In this document: positions 7,402 through 16,977 of the stretch, piece by piece
Position numbering within the stretch: position 1 is the first letter of the stretch
Layout: every line of letters begins with the position of its first letter
DNA from: Clostridiaceae bacterium BL-3
GTDB lineage: Bacteria; Bacillota; Clostridia; Clostridiales; Clostridiaceae
Length of the DNA stretch: 64,000 bases
Reading direction: 5' to 3'
Assembly (NCBI GenBank): GCA_902809985.1
Contig: CADDXC010000001.1
Span: 1,488,001 to 1,552,000 of the forward strand
Notes under the pieces: model-generated
The model's database searches: none
Seen by the model: only the letters and a program-made list of their open reading frames with translations
What the model was told of the DNA's origin: nothing
Made by a program: the position numbers and the translations under genes

Positions 7402-9173
7402 TAATGCAATGTTCCACTTTCAACAAGTTTTGTTTCTGGGAGCCCTAAAATCTTGTTGTTTGCATTAATAACATCATTGTTCCATTTCTTTTCAGCAGGT
7501 TTGATTTCCACGCCCTCCATTTTATTCTTCAGCATCTGGATTGCACGTGCAGCTACTTCTGGAGTTACACATGAGCAGCCTGCAATATCATTTTCAAATC
7601 CGCCCTTATCCATGTTTTCTTCAACCATTGCTGTAGCATATTTATTACCAACTACCAATTGACCCTGATATGCACAGAAGGATACACCAACTACCGGGAT
7701 ACCTCTCTTTCCTGCCTGGCCAATGTGCTGAATGAAATCAATATGGTTATTTCCAAAACCTTCTGTTGTGATGATGGCTCCATCAAGATCCAGTGATTCA
7801 AGCATAGAACCAAGTCTTTCGGATACCCAGAGTTTTTCATCGTTAACCTGTGGTGATCCAACAAAGATAACACCTACCAGATCCAGCTCATCATCTTTTG
7901 CCAGACCTTCTACCAGAGGTTCTCTGATGTAATGACGCGTCATTTCTTTTGTTGCAGGTCCAATGCAAGTCAATGCATGTATGGATCCGTCTCTTACCTG
8001 ATTTGGCGTTAATATAATTGGAACATTACCGCAGTCTACATTCTTCTGTCCACCAAGAACTCCGGAAGGCTCTCTCGGGCAGATAATATTATCATGCATA
8101 GCTCCCTGTCCCATAATTTCTTTTACTAATACTACACGGGGATTTCCTTCTCTACGCACGTCTTCACAGATTTCTTCACGAACAACTTCACCTTCATAAT
8201 TTTTGAGCTCATCACGAACTGCCTGAATAATGTGGTCCTGGCATTTATGTGCAGCAAATGGACCTGGTCTTGTCATGCCTGACAGTCTTTGAACAACTGC
8301 ATGGCAACGGATAATAATATCATTTTCATCTGCGCATCCCGGATGTCCGAAATACATCTTCTCATCCAGATATCCTTCGGAGGAACCAAACTCATGAATC
8401 TGCACGCCGTCTTCATCTACACCGGTAAGCATGAATACAACACCATCAGCAACCTTTGTGATACCTTCGCCAAGCTCCCCTTCAACTTTTGTAGCAATTG
8501 GGCAAACATCCATGATTGTATCTGTATAGATATGCCTTTCATCTGGATGAATAACGTCCAACTTAAGCCTCTTGCACAGCACATCTTCTTTTACTGCTCT
8601 CTTAACAATGTCTTCATCAATAGTAATAACACCATCTTTAATGAAAGTTTTGCTACCAAGCTTTACATCTGAAATTTTAATGTGCTTTTTCACAAGCTTA
8701 TGAATGACCTTTTTCTCTCCAATTTTCTCTGCCTCTTCAACAGGTACTGCAGGTGCTGCTCCGGCAAATACTGGTACATCCAGCTTTAAACCTTCAAATT
8801 TTTCTGCCTTTCCAATTTCAATGTGAATCATTCCATTACCTCCTACTGACTGGATTTCCGAAACCTTTTCGATTTTCTGTGGTGCTTCAGATTCATCTAC
8901 TTCTTTTACTTCTTCTACCTCATTGATCTTATCAAGTACATCTTTTGTAATCGGTGTAAGGGCCTCAACATCCTCCGTCAGTGTACTTCCGATTACCTGC
9001 TCAATACGCAGACCATCCGGACTCAATTTTAGGAGACCCGCATCCTGCATGTCGTCAAATAATTCTGGATCTTCCAGATCTGCTGCACTTATGACCAAGC
9101 CTTTTTCTCTTCTGCAGCAAAATATTGCAGGATCTTTCAAGTGCTTCTGCAATGTTTCTTTTGTAATAGACAT
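7401..9173 (-). CDS. prdA: D-proline reductase proprotein PrdA
   Basis: PrdA is the precursor of the alpha and beta subunits of D-proline reductase. In the family, self-cleavage before a cysteine turns that residue into a catalytic pyruvoyl group. Here the site is HALT-CIGPAT with Thr402/Cys403 (codon at 7965-7967). Residues about 205-402 carry CPIATKVEGELGEG, GSSEGY and TPNQVRDG; residues 403-590 carry GFGNNHIDF and GIPVVGVSFCAYQGQ. Residues 80-150 are a charged linker. At 590 aa it is somewhat shorter than the roughly 630-aa protein of C. sticklandii. The start ATG has a GGAGG site. The gene follows prdC after a gap of about 125 bases that holds a broken prdC fragment, and it is probably transcribed with prdC from the sigma-54 promoter. 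Confidence 0.95.
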   Translation of the reverse strand: MSITKETLQKHLKDPAIFCCRREKGLVISAADLEDPELFDDMQDAGLLKLSPDGLRIEQVIGSTLTEDVEALTPITKDVLDKINEVEEVKEVDESEAPQKIEKVSEIQSVGGNGMIHIEIGKAEKFEGLKLDVPVFAGAAPAVPVEEAEKIGEKKVIHKLVKKHIKISDVKLGSKTFIKDGVITIDEDIVKRAVKEDVLCKRLKLDVIHPDERHIYTDTIMDVCPIATKVEGELGEGITKVADGVVFMLTGVDEDGVQIHEFGSSEGYLDEKMYFGHPGCADENDIIIRCHAVVQRLSGMTRPGPFAAHKCQDHIIQAVRDELKNYEGEVVREEICEDVRREGNPRVVLVKEIMGQGAMHDNIICPREPSGVLGGQKNVDCGNVPIILTPNQVRDGSIHALTCIGPATKEMTRHYIREPLVEGLAKDDELDLVGVIFVGSPQVNDEKLWVSERLGSMLESLDLDGAIITTEGFGNNHIDFIQHIGQAGKRGIPVVGVSFCAYQGQLVVGNKYATAMVEENMDKGGFENDIAGCSCVTPEVAARAIQMLKNKMEGVEIKPAEKKWNNDVINANNKILGLPETKLVESGTLH

Positions 9174-9193
9174 TTTTTGATTCCTCCCTGCTC

Positions 9194-9290
9194 TTATTTT
9201 CTAAATCTTCTTATCATCTTGCAATTAACAGCGCATAATCACACCGTCAGTACAATGATAAGCAAATGATTTTAACTATAGGCATTTTTA
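9194..9290 (-). pseudogene. Remnant of a second prdC 3' end
   Basis: The gap between prdC and prdA contains a diverged copy of the last 90 or so bases of prdC. Codons for YHCTDG and then, after a one-base insertion, AVN-KMIRRFR followed by a stop can be matched to the intact C terminus at 9299-9390. It is preceded by its own GGAGG and ATG (9286), but that reading frame closes after 12 codons. It therefore looks like the scar of a tandem prdC duplication or an internal deletion, and not a working gene. Confidence 0.7.
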
Positions 9291-9298
9291 ATTCCTCC

Positions 9299-10597
9299 TT
9301 ATTCTTCTTCTCTTCTGAATCTTCTTATCATCCTGTAATTAACAGCCCGCAGCGCACCGTCAGTACAATGATAAACCGGTAATTTCAGCTGTGGCGCACA
9401 GGACATTACAGTATTGGTGCAGTCTGTACAGTTGCTGATGAGCACAGCCTGTACTCCTGCCTTCTTCAATGCCAGCACCTTTTGTACCTGTCCCGGACAT
9501 TTCCCCGGATTCTCACATTTTCGGGTATTTTTAACTTGTTTTGCCTGTTTGCAGTACTCAACTCCCACTACCTTGGAGCCCATACTTGATGCCTGTTCTT
9601 CAAGACGTTCTTTGTTTGCACCGCAGGCACAGACCAAAAGCCCTATCTTTGGAGGTCCCGGCATAAAATTCTCAGCTGCAATAATTCCTCCAGTTGTCTT
9701 GATAATCGGTGCCTTCAAAGAAGTCCTCTTGCCGGTAAACGGACCTCCCATAATAAGCTCACCGTATTCGTCGCCAAGTCCTCCCGCCCTTTCCAAGGCC
9801 CCTGCTACACTTATTCCAAGCGGAACATCCAGTAATACATGAATAGATGCATTTTCCCTTAGCTTTCCACCTACGGTCATATCCTTGTCGATGAGCGGCT
9901 TTTTGTCTTCTACCGCTTCCCGAATACGAAATGTAGTTTCTGAATTAATGACTACTGCATCCGCTGCCATGGGAAGCTGTTCCGGCTCCAGAAGGATTCC
10001 AAGCGTCTCCCTTACAATTGCACGCTCTTCACCCATGGGATAAATATTATCCAGTGCATGAATGGAAACCCTGCCGTCTGTATTTGCCTTCTCCAGTTTT
10101 TCAATGGCTTCTTTATGGATTCCTTTCACAGCCACAATCCCTTTTTCGGCATTGACAAGCTTCATGACAATGGACAGTCCATCCAAAAGCTTTTCCGGTT
10201 CCTTTTGGATTCGTGTTATATTGTGTGACAAAATTGGTTCACATTCAGCTGCATTAACGATGACAGTTCCTTTTCCTTCAAAATGGAGATTCAGTTTCAC
10301 AGAAGTCGGAAATCCAGCACCACCTAATCCTACAATTCCCGATTCTTCAATAAGCTCTCTTGGTGTTGCACCTTGCAAAGGTATGTATTTTGTAAAATCT
10401 GTCTCCAATTCTTCAATCACAATCCCATCTGTATCAACAGCTTTCACTCTGCCATCTATACTGGAGAAAATATTGGTTCCCAATGCTCCCTGTGGTTTTT
10501 TTGCTATAATCTGACCTCTTTTTACAAAATCATTTTCCTGAACCAGCGCTTCGGATGGAGCTCCAACGTGCTGCTTGAGTGGAAAAACAAAATCCAC
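9299..10597 (-). CDS. prdC: Proline reductase-associated electron transfer protein PrdC (RnfC-like)
   Basis: PrdC is thought to pass electrons to D-proline reductase. It has the RnfC/NqrA-like layout: an N-terminal barrel-sandwich segment (KQHVGAPSEALV, GQIIAKKP), a Rossmann-like core (VGLGGAGFPTSVKL, NAAECEPILSHN, GEERAIV), a SLBB-like part (MTVGGKLRE, LMGGPFTGKR) and a Cys-rich C-terminal third (CACG, YCKQAK, KCENPGKCPG, NCTDCTNTVMSC). That C-terminal part replaces the two ferredoxin clusters of RnfC and may bind a metal or a disulfide. All cysteines are encoded by ordinary codons. It is 432 aa long and the first gene after the sigma-54 promoter, with a leader of about 155 bases. Confidence 0.92.
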   Translation of the reverse strand: MDFVFPLKQHVGAPSEALVQENDFVKRGQIIAKKPQGALGTNIFSSIDGRVKAVDTDGIVIEELETDFTKYIPLQGATPRELIEESGIVGLGGAGFPTSVKLNLHFEGKGTVIVNAAECEPILSHNITRIQKEPEKLLDGLSIVMKLVNAEKGIVAVKGIHKEAIEKLEKANTDGRVSIHALDNIYPMGEERAIVRETLGILLEPEQLPMAADAVVINSETTFRIREAVEDKKPLIDKDMTVGGKLRENASIHVLLDVPLGISVAGALERAGGLGDEYGELIMGGPFTGKRTSLKAPIIKTTGGIIAAENFMPGPPKIGLLVCACGANKERLEEQASSMGSKVVGVEYCKQAKQVKNTRKCENPGKCPGQVQKVLALKKAGVQAVLISNCTDCTNTVMSCAPQLKLPVYHCTDGALRAVNYRMIRRFRREEE

Positions 10598-10763
10598 GAC
10601 TATTCACCTACTTTCTGAAAAAAGCAGATAATTGTATAAATTGTCATACATTTCTCTGTTTTTTTGATTTTTTTACACTTACATTTACTCATTCCATACA
10701 TAATATACTTGATAAAAAATTAACTCTGAATTAGAGCACTTACCTTTTACATTATTATTTAAC

Positions 10764-10780
10764 AGCAATTCGCGTGCCAA
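10764..10780 (-). promoter_or_regulatory. Sigma-54 (-24/-12) promoter of the prd operon
   Basis: The minus strand reads TTGGCAC-GCGAA-TTGCT, a perfect match to the RpoN consensus with correct spacing. It lies about 167 bases upstream of prdC, so the transcript should start near 10753. PrdR, a sigma-54 activator with GAFTGA, is encoded directly upstream, so PrdR-dependent activation is the obvious model. I did not find a convincing enhancer palindrome in 10781-11110. Confidence 0.92.
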
Positions 10781-11113
10781 CCCACATAAAAATCCATCTA
10801 AAAAGATACTTTTATATGTAAACCATTGCAAAATCAACAATTTTTCACCTTACCACTATATTTTTTATATACAGGAAAAAACTCTTGCTCGTTAAAAATT
10901 TGTCCAAATCCATACAATATTTTTTTAGCATATTCCGATTATTTTCTTGAACATATTGCTGCTGCTGCTTTCAACGAAATAAAAACAAAGTGTCAATATT
11001 AATACACATAGTTCGAAAATTTGACGCTGTTTATAATTAACTCCACCATAAACAAAATACAAAAAAGTGGACTCATTAACAGTAAGTGATAAATTATCTG
11101 GTATGTGTATACA

Positions 11114-11145
11114 AAAAAGACCATTCATTTAGAGTGGTCTTTTTC
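11114..11145 (-). terminator. Terminator downstream of prdR
   Basis: A 12-bp stem (AAAAGACCACTC paired with its complement, one wobble) ends in TTTTTT on the minus strand, about 110 bases after the prdR stop. It also has T-rich flanks on the plus strand. It separates prdR transcription from the sigma-54 promoter of prdC. Confidence 0.8.
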
Positions 11146-11256
11146 TTTGCCATTTGTTCTTTTTGCAGGAAGATGGTGAAGCCATGGAATTCTATACTAC
11201 CGGATATAGCATTGGGGATTTTTCTATATAAGAAAGTCCTTCCTTGCGGGATTTTT

Positions 11257-12651
11257 TCAACACTTTATTTTATACTCTTGCAATTTATGATATAAGGTAG
11301 TTCTTGGTATATTCAGCAGGCTTGCCGCCTTTGATTTATTATTTTTTGTTAATTTCAAAGCTTTTATTATACTATCTGTTTCAAGTTCCTCTATAGCTTT
11401 GGTTAAATCCAGTGGATATTCTTTGCGGCGGCCATTTTTCTTTAATTCCGAGACAATATACTCTGGAATAGAACTTTTTTGTATAACCCCATTTTTTGTT
11501 GTAACAATAATACGTTCAATAACATTCATAAGTTCCCTTATATTGCCCGGCCACCTGTATTCATTAAGAATACTCAAAGCTTCTTTTTGAATTTTCACTA
11601 TAGGCTTCGAATTTGCTGATGAAAACTCTTTAATAAAATGTTCTATGAAAATCGGAATATCTCCTTTTCTCTCTCTAAGGGGAGGAAGGTTAATTTCCAC
11701 AACATTTAGCCTGTAAAATAAATCTTCTCTGAAGTTGTTTTGCTCTACCATTTTTCTTAAATCCTTATTAGTTGCTGATATTACTCTTAAATCAAGCTTA
11801 ATATTCTTTTCTCCTCCAACTCTCACAATTTCCCTTTCCTGGAGTACTCTAAGCAGCTTTGCCTGCATGTGCAAAGGCATATCTCCTATTTCATCTAGAA
11901 AAACAGTACCTCCATTTGCTATCTCAAATATACCCATTTTCCCTTTTTTACTGGCACCAGTAAAAGCTCCTGAGCAATATCCAAAAAACTCGCTTTCAAA
12001 AAGTTCTGAAGGAATTGCATTACAGTTCACTGGAACAAAAAGGCCTGTCCTTCCGCTTAACTCATGAATTCCCCTGGCAAAAACTTCTTTTCCTGTTCCG
12101 CTTTCTCCTGTAATCATGACACTTGCATGAGTTGGTGCAATTTGTCTGGCCATTTCGATTTTTTTCACTATATTAGGGCTTTTCCCTATAATATCACCAA
12201 AAATTCCTGAAATCTTCTTCACTTGATTTTCAAGAAAAATAAGCTTTGAATTTGCATTTTCAAGCTCCGCATATAATTTCTTTACCTCTGCATAATCCCT
12301 GTCTGTTGACACTGCCCCTTTAAAAACACCTTCTATATACAATGGCATTGAACTTGCAAGTATGTGAGAGCCTTTTCTGGGTGAATGATATTTATTTTCG
12401 ATTGGGGCTTCGGTTTTTCTGACATTATTCACAATTGCATCAGGAAAGAATTTCTCAATACTTTTCCCTATAATCTGATCCTGACTAATATCATATAATT
12501 TTTCTGCAGCCTTGTTCCAGATAACTACAATTCCGGTTTCGTCTATTACACAGACGGCTTCATAAATGCAATCCATAATAGGTTTTAGTATCCGGTAATC
12601 TATGCTGCTAAGTTTTTTTTTAGTATATACTTTTTTCACCCTGTCCTCCAT
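11257..12651 (-). CDS. prdR: Sigma-54-dependent transcriptional activator PrdR
   Basis: Enhancer-binding protein of 464 aa that activates RpoN promoters; PrdR in Clostridioides difficile activates proline reductase genes in response to proline. Residues about 20-125 form a PAS-like sensor (AVCVIDETGIVVIWNKAAEKLY). Residues 155-385 form the AAA+ domain, with Walker A GESGTGKE at 182-189, GAFTGAS at 228-234 for sigma-54 contact, and an arginine-finger region (NNFREDLFYRLNVV). Residues about 420-464 form a Fis-type helix-turn-helix (NKSKAASLLNIPRTTLYHKL). There is no response-regulator receiver domain, so the PAS region presumably senses a metabolite. It lies directly upstream of the prdC promoter, with its own terminator. 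Confidence 0.9.
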   Translation of the reverse strand: MEDRVKKVYTKKKLSSIDYRILKPIMDCIYEAVCVIDETGIVVIWNKAAEKLYDISQDQIIGKSIEKFFPDAIVNNVRKTEAPIENKYHSPRKGSHILASSMPLYIEGVFKGAVSTDRDYAEVKKLYAELENANSKLIFLENQVKKISGIFGDIIGKSPNIVKKIEMARQIAPTHASVMITGESGTGKEVFARGIHELSGRTGLFVPVNCNAIPSELFESEFFGYCSGAFTGASKKGKMGIFEIANGGTVFLDEIGDMPLHMQAKLLRVLQEREIVRVGGEKNIKLDLRVISATNKDLRKMVEQNNFREDLFYRLNVVEINLPPLRERKGDIPIFIEHFIKEFSSANSKPIVKIQKEALSILNEYRWPGNIRELMNVIERIIVTTKNGVIQKSSIPEYIVSELKKNGRRKEYPLDLTKAIEELETDSIIKALKLTKNNKSKAASLLNIPRTTLYHKLQEYKIKC

Positions 12652-12895
12652 GTTAATCTCTCCATTCTACAAAATATCTTCAACTACTTTTCATCTTACA
12701 TTAAATGAAAAACAAATTCAATTATGGTATCCGGTATACGTTTATCATTTTTTTTAATCTTTTAATTTTAAATTATAGCAATTAATAATTATTACCTTAA
12801 AAAAAGGAAGAGAATAGTTTTTTGCTTTTTACCTTTTATTCTGATTAAAATATAATGGCAATCTACTCATAGTAAAACTTCTTTCTATTACAACC

Positions 12896-12936
12896 TAAAA
12901 ACGCCATCTGTTCGATTAATATCGATCAAATGACGT
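12896..12936 (-). terminator. Terminator of the VIT/vWA gene
   Basis: On the minus strand a 17-bp stem (AACGTCATTTGATCGAT against a partly wobble-paired arm) is followed by GTTTTTAG. It starts 62 bases after the stop of the VIT/vWA gene. Confidence 0.8.
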
Positions 12937-12997
12937 TCTAAATTTGATTATAGAAAGGCTTTTTAATTAGTTGATATTGGTAATTTACTTTTATAAC

Positions 12998-15412
12998 CTA
13001 TTTATTGAAAGTTTTTAGAACGGCTAATTTTGCCATATCAAATATGGAATTTCTTTCTTCTACTATGGTGATCTTTTCTTCTATACATCTACCGTCTTCA
13101 CTTAACATAAATAGTGAAGCCAAATTTCTTTTAAAAGAATTATTCATTAAATTTCTAAGCATAGGTTTTGTTTCCTCATTAAAATGAAGTACTTCACACA
13201 GTTTTTCAATGGTTTTGTCTATTTGTGTTATATATTTATCCTTCAATAATTTTTTCCTTTTCATCTTATTCAATGCCAATATAGACATCTTTATGATATC
13301 ATATCTCACTTCAAAATTCACTTCAAAATAACTTTTGCATATAAAAGCTGCAGCTTTGTTCAACTGATTCGCATATATATCTATTTTTTCATCTCCAGTA
13401 ATAAAAGCAAGCATGACCATGGATGTAGTCTCTATCTTATCTTCTATACTGCTGTCTTCATAATCCACAAAGGCACCATCTGCAAACTGATTTTTGGCAA
13501 TTACCCGAAGAAGCTTTTCTCTCGCATACTTTTTATCCAAATATCTATTATCACTTGAATACTCTTTTTCATTTTCTTCAGTATTAAAACTCCTATACCA
13601 GAATCCAGACTCAACATCTTCATCTATCTTCTCTCCCAATGTAGTTTCATTTACCTTTATGGGTATTATGTTTTTAAGTTGAATCCCAAGCACTGGCTCC
13701 TCTCTAAGTTCCATAAATATAAAAGTGGTTTCCGGACTTATAAACCCATTCTGTTTAGAAAGCTCTATAAGTTCTCTTCTCATTTCTTCTCTTTTTTCTC
13801 CACGCTGAAATTTCATATTTATCTTTAAAGACCTTATCTTTTTTCTCGCCCATACTTTTTTTAACAGACTGGCATTTTCCTCTGTATTGAAATTGTCTAT
13901 GTCTATTTTTCTCACATATTCTTTTCCATCAACTTCTCCAATTAGAGTTATTCTTCCTTCAACTCCTCCAGAAACATCGGCAAATATAGAAAATGGTTCT
14001 CTATCGTACATATAGTCAATAGTTCTCGGATAAGAGGATTTCACCTGCAGCTTTCCCCAGTCAATCTTTATATTATCTACTTGTGGATTTTGGATCCTAT
14101 TAAATTGTCTAAGTACTATATCTTCAATTCTCTGATGTGCATCTATAAACTCGGCTTTCCCATAACTCTCATGGGCCAATTTGTTTAAAAAATAATTATT
14201 CGCGGAGGAATCTATACCAAAAGCGAATATCCTGTTGTCACCTATGTTATCTTTTACATATTCAAGTATTTCTTCTTCCTCATCTACCAGATCATCTGTA
14301 AAAAGCAATATTGTATTGTGAGAACCCTCTTTTTCCAGACTATATTTTATACCTTCAAATATAACTGCATCCTTTTCTATATCAAGGTCATCTATCCATT
14401 TAGAAGCCTCCCTCAACGAATCGGCATTGAATTCTATCAATCCGTTTTGGGAAAAGCTGGTTAATTTAACTCCCAGGGCTATTATATCAAAAGTATCCCC
14501 CTCAGACAAATTTCTCAGGCACAGCTGAAGTGCATTCTTTGCCTGTTCTAGTTTCTCACCTTTCATAGTATCGGAAATGTCAATTAAAAATACATAATTT
14601 TCCTTTACTTCGTCCTCATAGGGATCTAGTTTTGGCATCATCCTTATATAGACTATACCCTTTTCCTCATCATTTTCCTTGTACTCATATATCATCCCAT
14701 CTGCCTCAAGAGTTTCCCTTTCATCTATGAAAAGTATAAAATCCTTATCAATAAAATGATAGTTTTCATCCAGACTTATCTTGGCTACTGTATCTCCCTC
14801 TCTTTCCACATCTATGGTATGATAAGGACATCTGAAATCAACTTTGCTCAGAGATTCAACTATTATATTGACCTTGAATTCAAAGTCATCCCCCAGCCTT
14901 TTTATCCCAAACCTATTTGCAAAGCTATCTTTTAAAGTTTCAATTCTAGATCTGCTTTTTATTATCTTAGGTTCTGAAACTGCTGGAATTGTAAGTTTAA
15001 AAGTGCTGTCCTTATAATCTAATTCCTCCACATAGGATAATCTTATTTTCACAGTTTCGCCAGATATTATCTTGCCTATGCCTATCTTAAAATAATGAGG
15101 ACTGAACTCCTCCAGAGAAAAAATGCTATCTCCATGAATTCGGGCATTTTCATAGATTTGAAAGGCCTTATCTTTTTCTTCCACTACCGCCTTTAAGGTT
15201 CTGCCTCCTATTTCTGCTTCAAATCCTGAAATAACCGCTGTAGTTGGCAGTGGGAATATGTAAACTCCCTCTATATCTTCATTACTGCAATTTTGATATA
15301 ACTGGTTTACTACAATCTCTCCATATCCGGCACATAGGTTTCCCACAATATTAGCTTTTTTTAACAGAATTCCCTCATCATTTCTTCTATTTCTCTTGAT
15401 ATACTGGAACAT
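12998..15412 (-). CDS. VIT domain and von Willebrand factor A domain protein
   Basis: An 804-aa protein of the inter-alpha-trypsin/VIT plus vWA architecture. Residues about 10-140 carry the VIT pattern (YGEIVVNQLYQN, YIFPLPTTAVISGFEAEIGGR, KDKAFQIYENA, PHYFKIGIGKI). Residues about 272-440 form the vWA domain with DISDT at 278-282, a metal-site motif that has Thr at the third position where Ser is usual. The C-terminal 300 residues have no family I recognise and include a helical region (about 640-760). No signal peptide or membrane helix is seen, so it is probably cytoplasmic. Bacterial members are mostly uncharacterised. It is monocistronic, with its own terminator and an AT-rich upstream region. 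Confidence 0.85.
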   Translation of the reverse strand: MFQYIKRNRRNDEGILLKKANIVGNLCAGYGEIVVNQLYQNCSNEDIEGVYIFPLPTTAVISGFEAEIGGRTLKAVVEEKDKAFQIYENARIHGDSIFSLEEFSPHYFKIGIGKIISGETVKIRLSYVEELDYKDSTFKLTIPAVSEPKIIKSRSRIETLKDSFANRFGIKRLGDDFEFKVNIIVESLSKVDFRCPYHTIDVEREGDTVAKISLDENYHFIDKDFILFIDERETLEADGMIYEYKENDEEKGIVYIRMMPKLDPYEDEVKENYVFLIDISDTMKGEKLEQAKNALQLCLRNLSEGDTFDIIALGVKLTSFSQNGLIEFNADSLREASKWIDDLDIEKDAVIFEGIKYSLEKEGSHNTILLFTDDLVDEEEEILEYVKDNIGDNRIFAFGIDSSANNYFLNKLAHESYGKAEFIDAHQRIEDIVLRQFNRIQNPQVDNIKIDWGKLQVKSSYPRTIDYMYDREPFSIFADVSGGVEGRITLIGEVDGKEYVRKIDIDNFNTEENASLLKKVWARKKIRSLKINMKFQRGEKREEMRRELIELSKQNGFISPETTFIFMELREEPVLGIQLKNIIPIKVNETTLGEKIDEDVESGFWYRSFNTEENEKEYSSDNRYLDKKYAREKLLRVIAKNQFADGAFVDYEDSSIEDKIETTSMVMLAFITGDEKIDIYANQLNKAAAFICKSYFEVNFEVRYDIIKMSILALNKMKRKKLLKDKYITQIDKTIEKLCEVLHFNEETKPMLRNLMNNSFKRNLASLFMLSEDGRCIEEKITIVEERNSIFDMAKLAVLKTFNK

Positions 15413-15564
15413 TTTATGCTTACCCCTTTTAACTTTATTTTATCCAAATACACACTGTATATAATATCCAACTTTATTTATATTATTATATCATATTTAC
15501 CATATTTATTTAAAAAATATTATATACACTGAAAGTAAAATAAGTTTAAAAAAGGCTGAATATA

Positions 15565-16635
15565 CTAAAGATTATCTTCTATAGGATATTTTCCATAAGT
15601 CCTGGCAGCATCCATGAGAAATTCAATATTTTCTCTGGAAGTTGCCATAGGCACCTTGCATCCAGTACTTAATACAAATCCCTTGGGATTGTCGTAAGCT
15701 TTTTTTATACACTCATCCACCGCTTGAAATATTTCCTCCTTAGTTCCATTGCATACAGTATCTATTGGCTTTACATTTCCCATCACACCTACTCTGTCTC
15801 CAACAGAATTTTTAACTTCCTCCAGATCCACCACATTGTCCACACTAAAAACCTGAACTCCAGTATCAGCTACATCCTCCCATATTCCCTTGGTATTTCC
15901 GCATATGTGAATTGTCGGTGCACTTCCAAAATTTTCTACTATTCTATCAACACATCTTTTCAGATAAGGTTTGACAAAGGTCCTGAATTGCCTGGGACTG
16001 ATCACCGTAAGAGAAGCTACCGGCTCAGCAATACTCGGTTTTACACCCATTTCACAAACTGCGTCTATATAGTTGAAAATGCTCTCTGTAGCTATATTCA
16101 AGAGCTTGTGTACCCATTCGGGATTTCTCAGCGTGTCTCTTAAAAAAACATCAACCCCCCTTAAAGATGCCGCCGTAGTAAAAGGCCCCCCGAAACCACT
16201 AGATACACCAACTTCTTTGCCTATCTCCTGAGCTATTATTTTTGAAGCCTCTAAAAACAGCGGAAGCCTCCCATCTTTATTAGGATCTGCCGGTTTAAGT
16301 TTATCTATATCATCATACTCCTTCACTATAGGTATGTCCACATAGGGCATATCGTTATCAGGATAGGCTAGGACTGTTCCCATTGCTTCCGCAATGCCAA
16401 ACAGATTGGGACCCGCTCCAGCAGAGTCAAAACCAAAAGTTCTATAGAGATTTATTTCATTTTGGGCCATTAATTTAGAATCATAACATAATTTAGATAT
16501 TTTAACTCCAATAAATTTTGCCCCCACTTCACCTACAAGAGGGCAGCATTGAATACGATCTGCCATTTTCCCTGCACTTATAGCTGCCTCCCTTTCTTTT
16601 GGTGTCATTTCATCTTTATAATGTAATTTTTCCAT
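15565..16635 (-). CDS. UroD-family corrinoid methyltransferase-like protein, copy 1
   Basis: 356-aa member of the uroporphyrinogen decarboxylase superfamily, closest in style to the MtaA/MtbA/CmuA group that moves methyl groups between corrinoid proteins and a thiol. Motifs include FGFDSAGAGPNLFGIAEAMG, GGPFTTAASLRG and the probable zinc site HICG ... STGCKVP (a His and two Cys). The heme-type UroD N-terminal RxPVW motif is absent, so heme synthesis is unlikely. The ATG at 16635 follows GGGGTG with good spacing. A second copy at 19554-20624 is nearly identical, and the roughly 80-base upstream regions are also alike. Copies 1 and 2 bracket a MetNIQ-like importer, which suggests work on an imported methylated compound. 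No corrinoid protein is encoded nearby. Confidence 0.85.
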   Translation of the reverse strand: MEKLHYKDEMTPKEREAAISAGKMADRIQCCPLVGEVGAKFIGVKISKLCYDSKLMAQNEINLYRTFGFDSAGAGPNLFGIAEAMGTVLAYPDNDMPYVDIPIVKEYDDIDKLKPADPNKDGRLPLFLEASKIIAQEIGKEVGVSSGFGGPFTTAASLRGVDVFLRDTLRNPEWVHKLLNIATESIFNYIDAVCEMGVKPSIAEPVASLTVISPRQFRTFVKPYLKRCVDRIVENFGSAPTIHICGNTKGIWEDVADTGVQVFSVDNVVDLEEVKNSVGDRVGVMGNVKPIDTVCNGTKEEIFQAVDECIKKAYDNPKGFVLSTGCKVPMATSRENIEFLMDAARTYGKYPIEDNL

Positions 16636-16875
16636 TAATTTCACCCCACACCCTTTATTATTGATTCACATTATATTTTAATTATAAACTTAAGCATAAA
16701 CAATAAAGATAAATAAACCTTATTCTCTACCTATACAGTTATAATATTTATAAATATACATTCGTAACATAAATTTTTTTACACCATGTACATTCTCCAT
16801 ATTTTACGCCATTTCGCGGATGTACAAAATATCTTTTAACATAAAGCTATATGTTTTACGCAATTATACTATATA

Positions 16876-16904
16876 TTTACAAGTTTTTTGGCCGATGTTA
16901 TAAT
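16876..16904 (+). promoter_or_regulatory. Sigma-A promoter of the metNIQ-type operon
   Basis: TTTACA, 17 bases, TATAAT, about 70 bases upstream of the TTG start of the ATPase gene. The leader between them shows no SAM riboswitch or T-box. The rest of the 340-base gap (16636-16977) contains the AT-rich upstream region of the divergent UroD gene and nothing else I can name. Confidence 0.8.
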
Positions 16905-16977
16905 AACAACTACAGCAGTATAATTATATAACACAGCATTTTAAAAAACGAACTCATCAACAAGGAGGAATTTTCGA

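Noticed and set aside
9230-9290. TGA codons in the prdC remnant read as selenocysteine
   Set aside because: The frame closes soon after and the pattern matches a shifted copy of the prdC end, so it is decay and not a selenoprotein.
16801-16875. Possible riboswitch in the metN leader
   Set aside because: No S-box, T-box or other consensus bases are present; only a promoter is seen.
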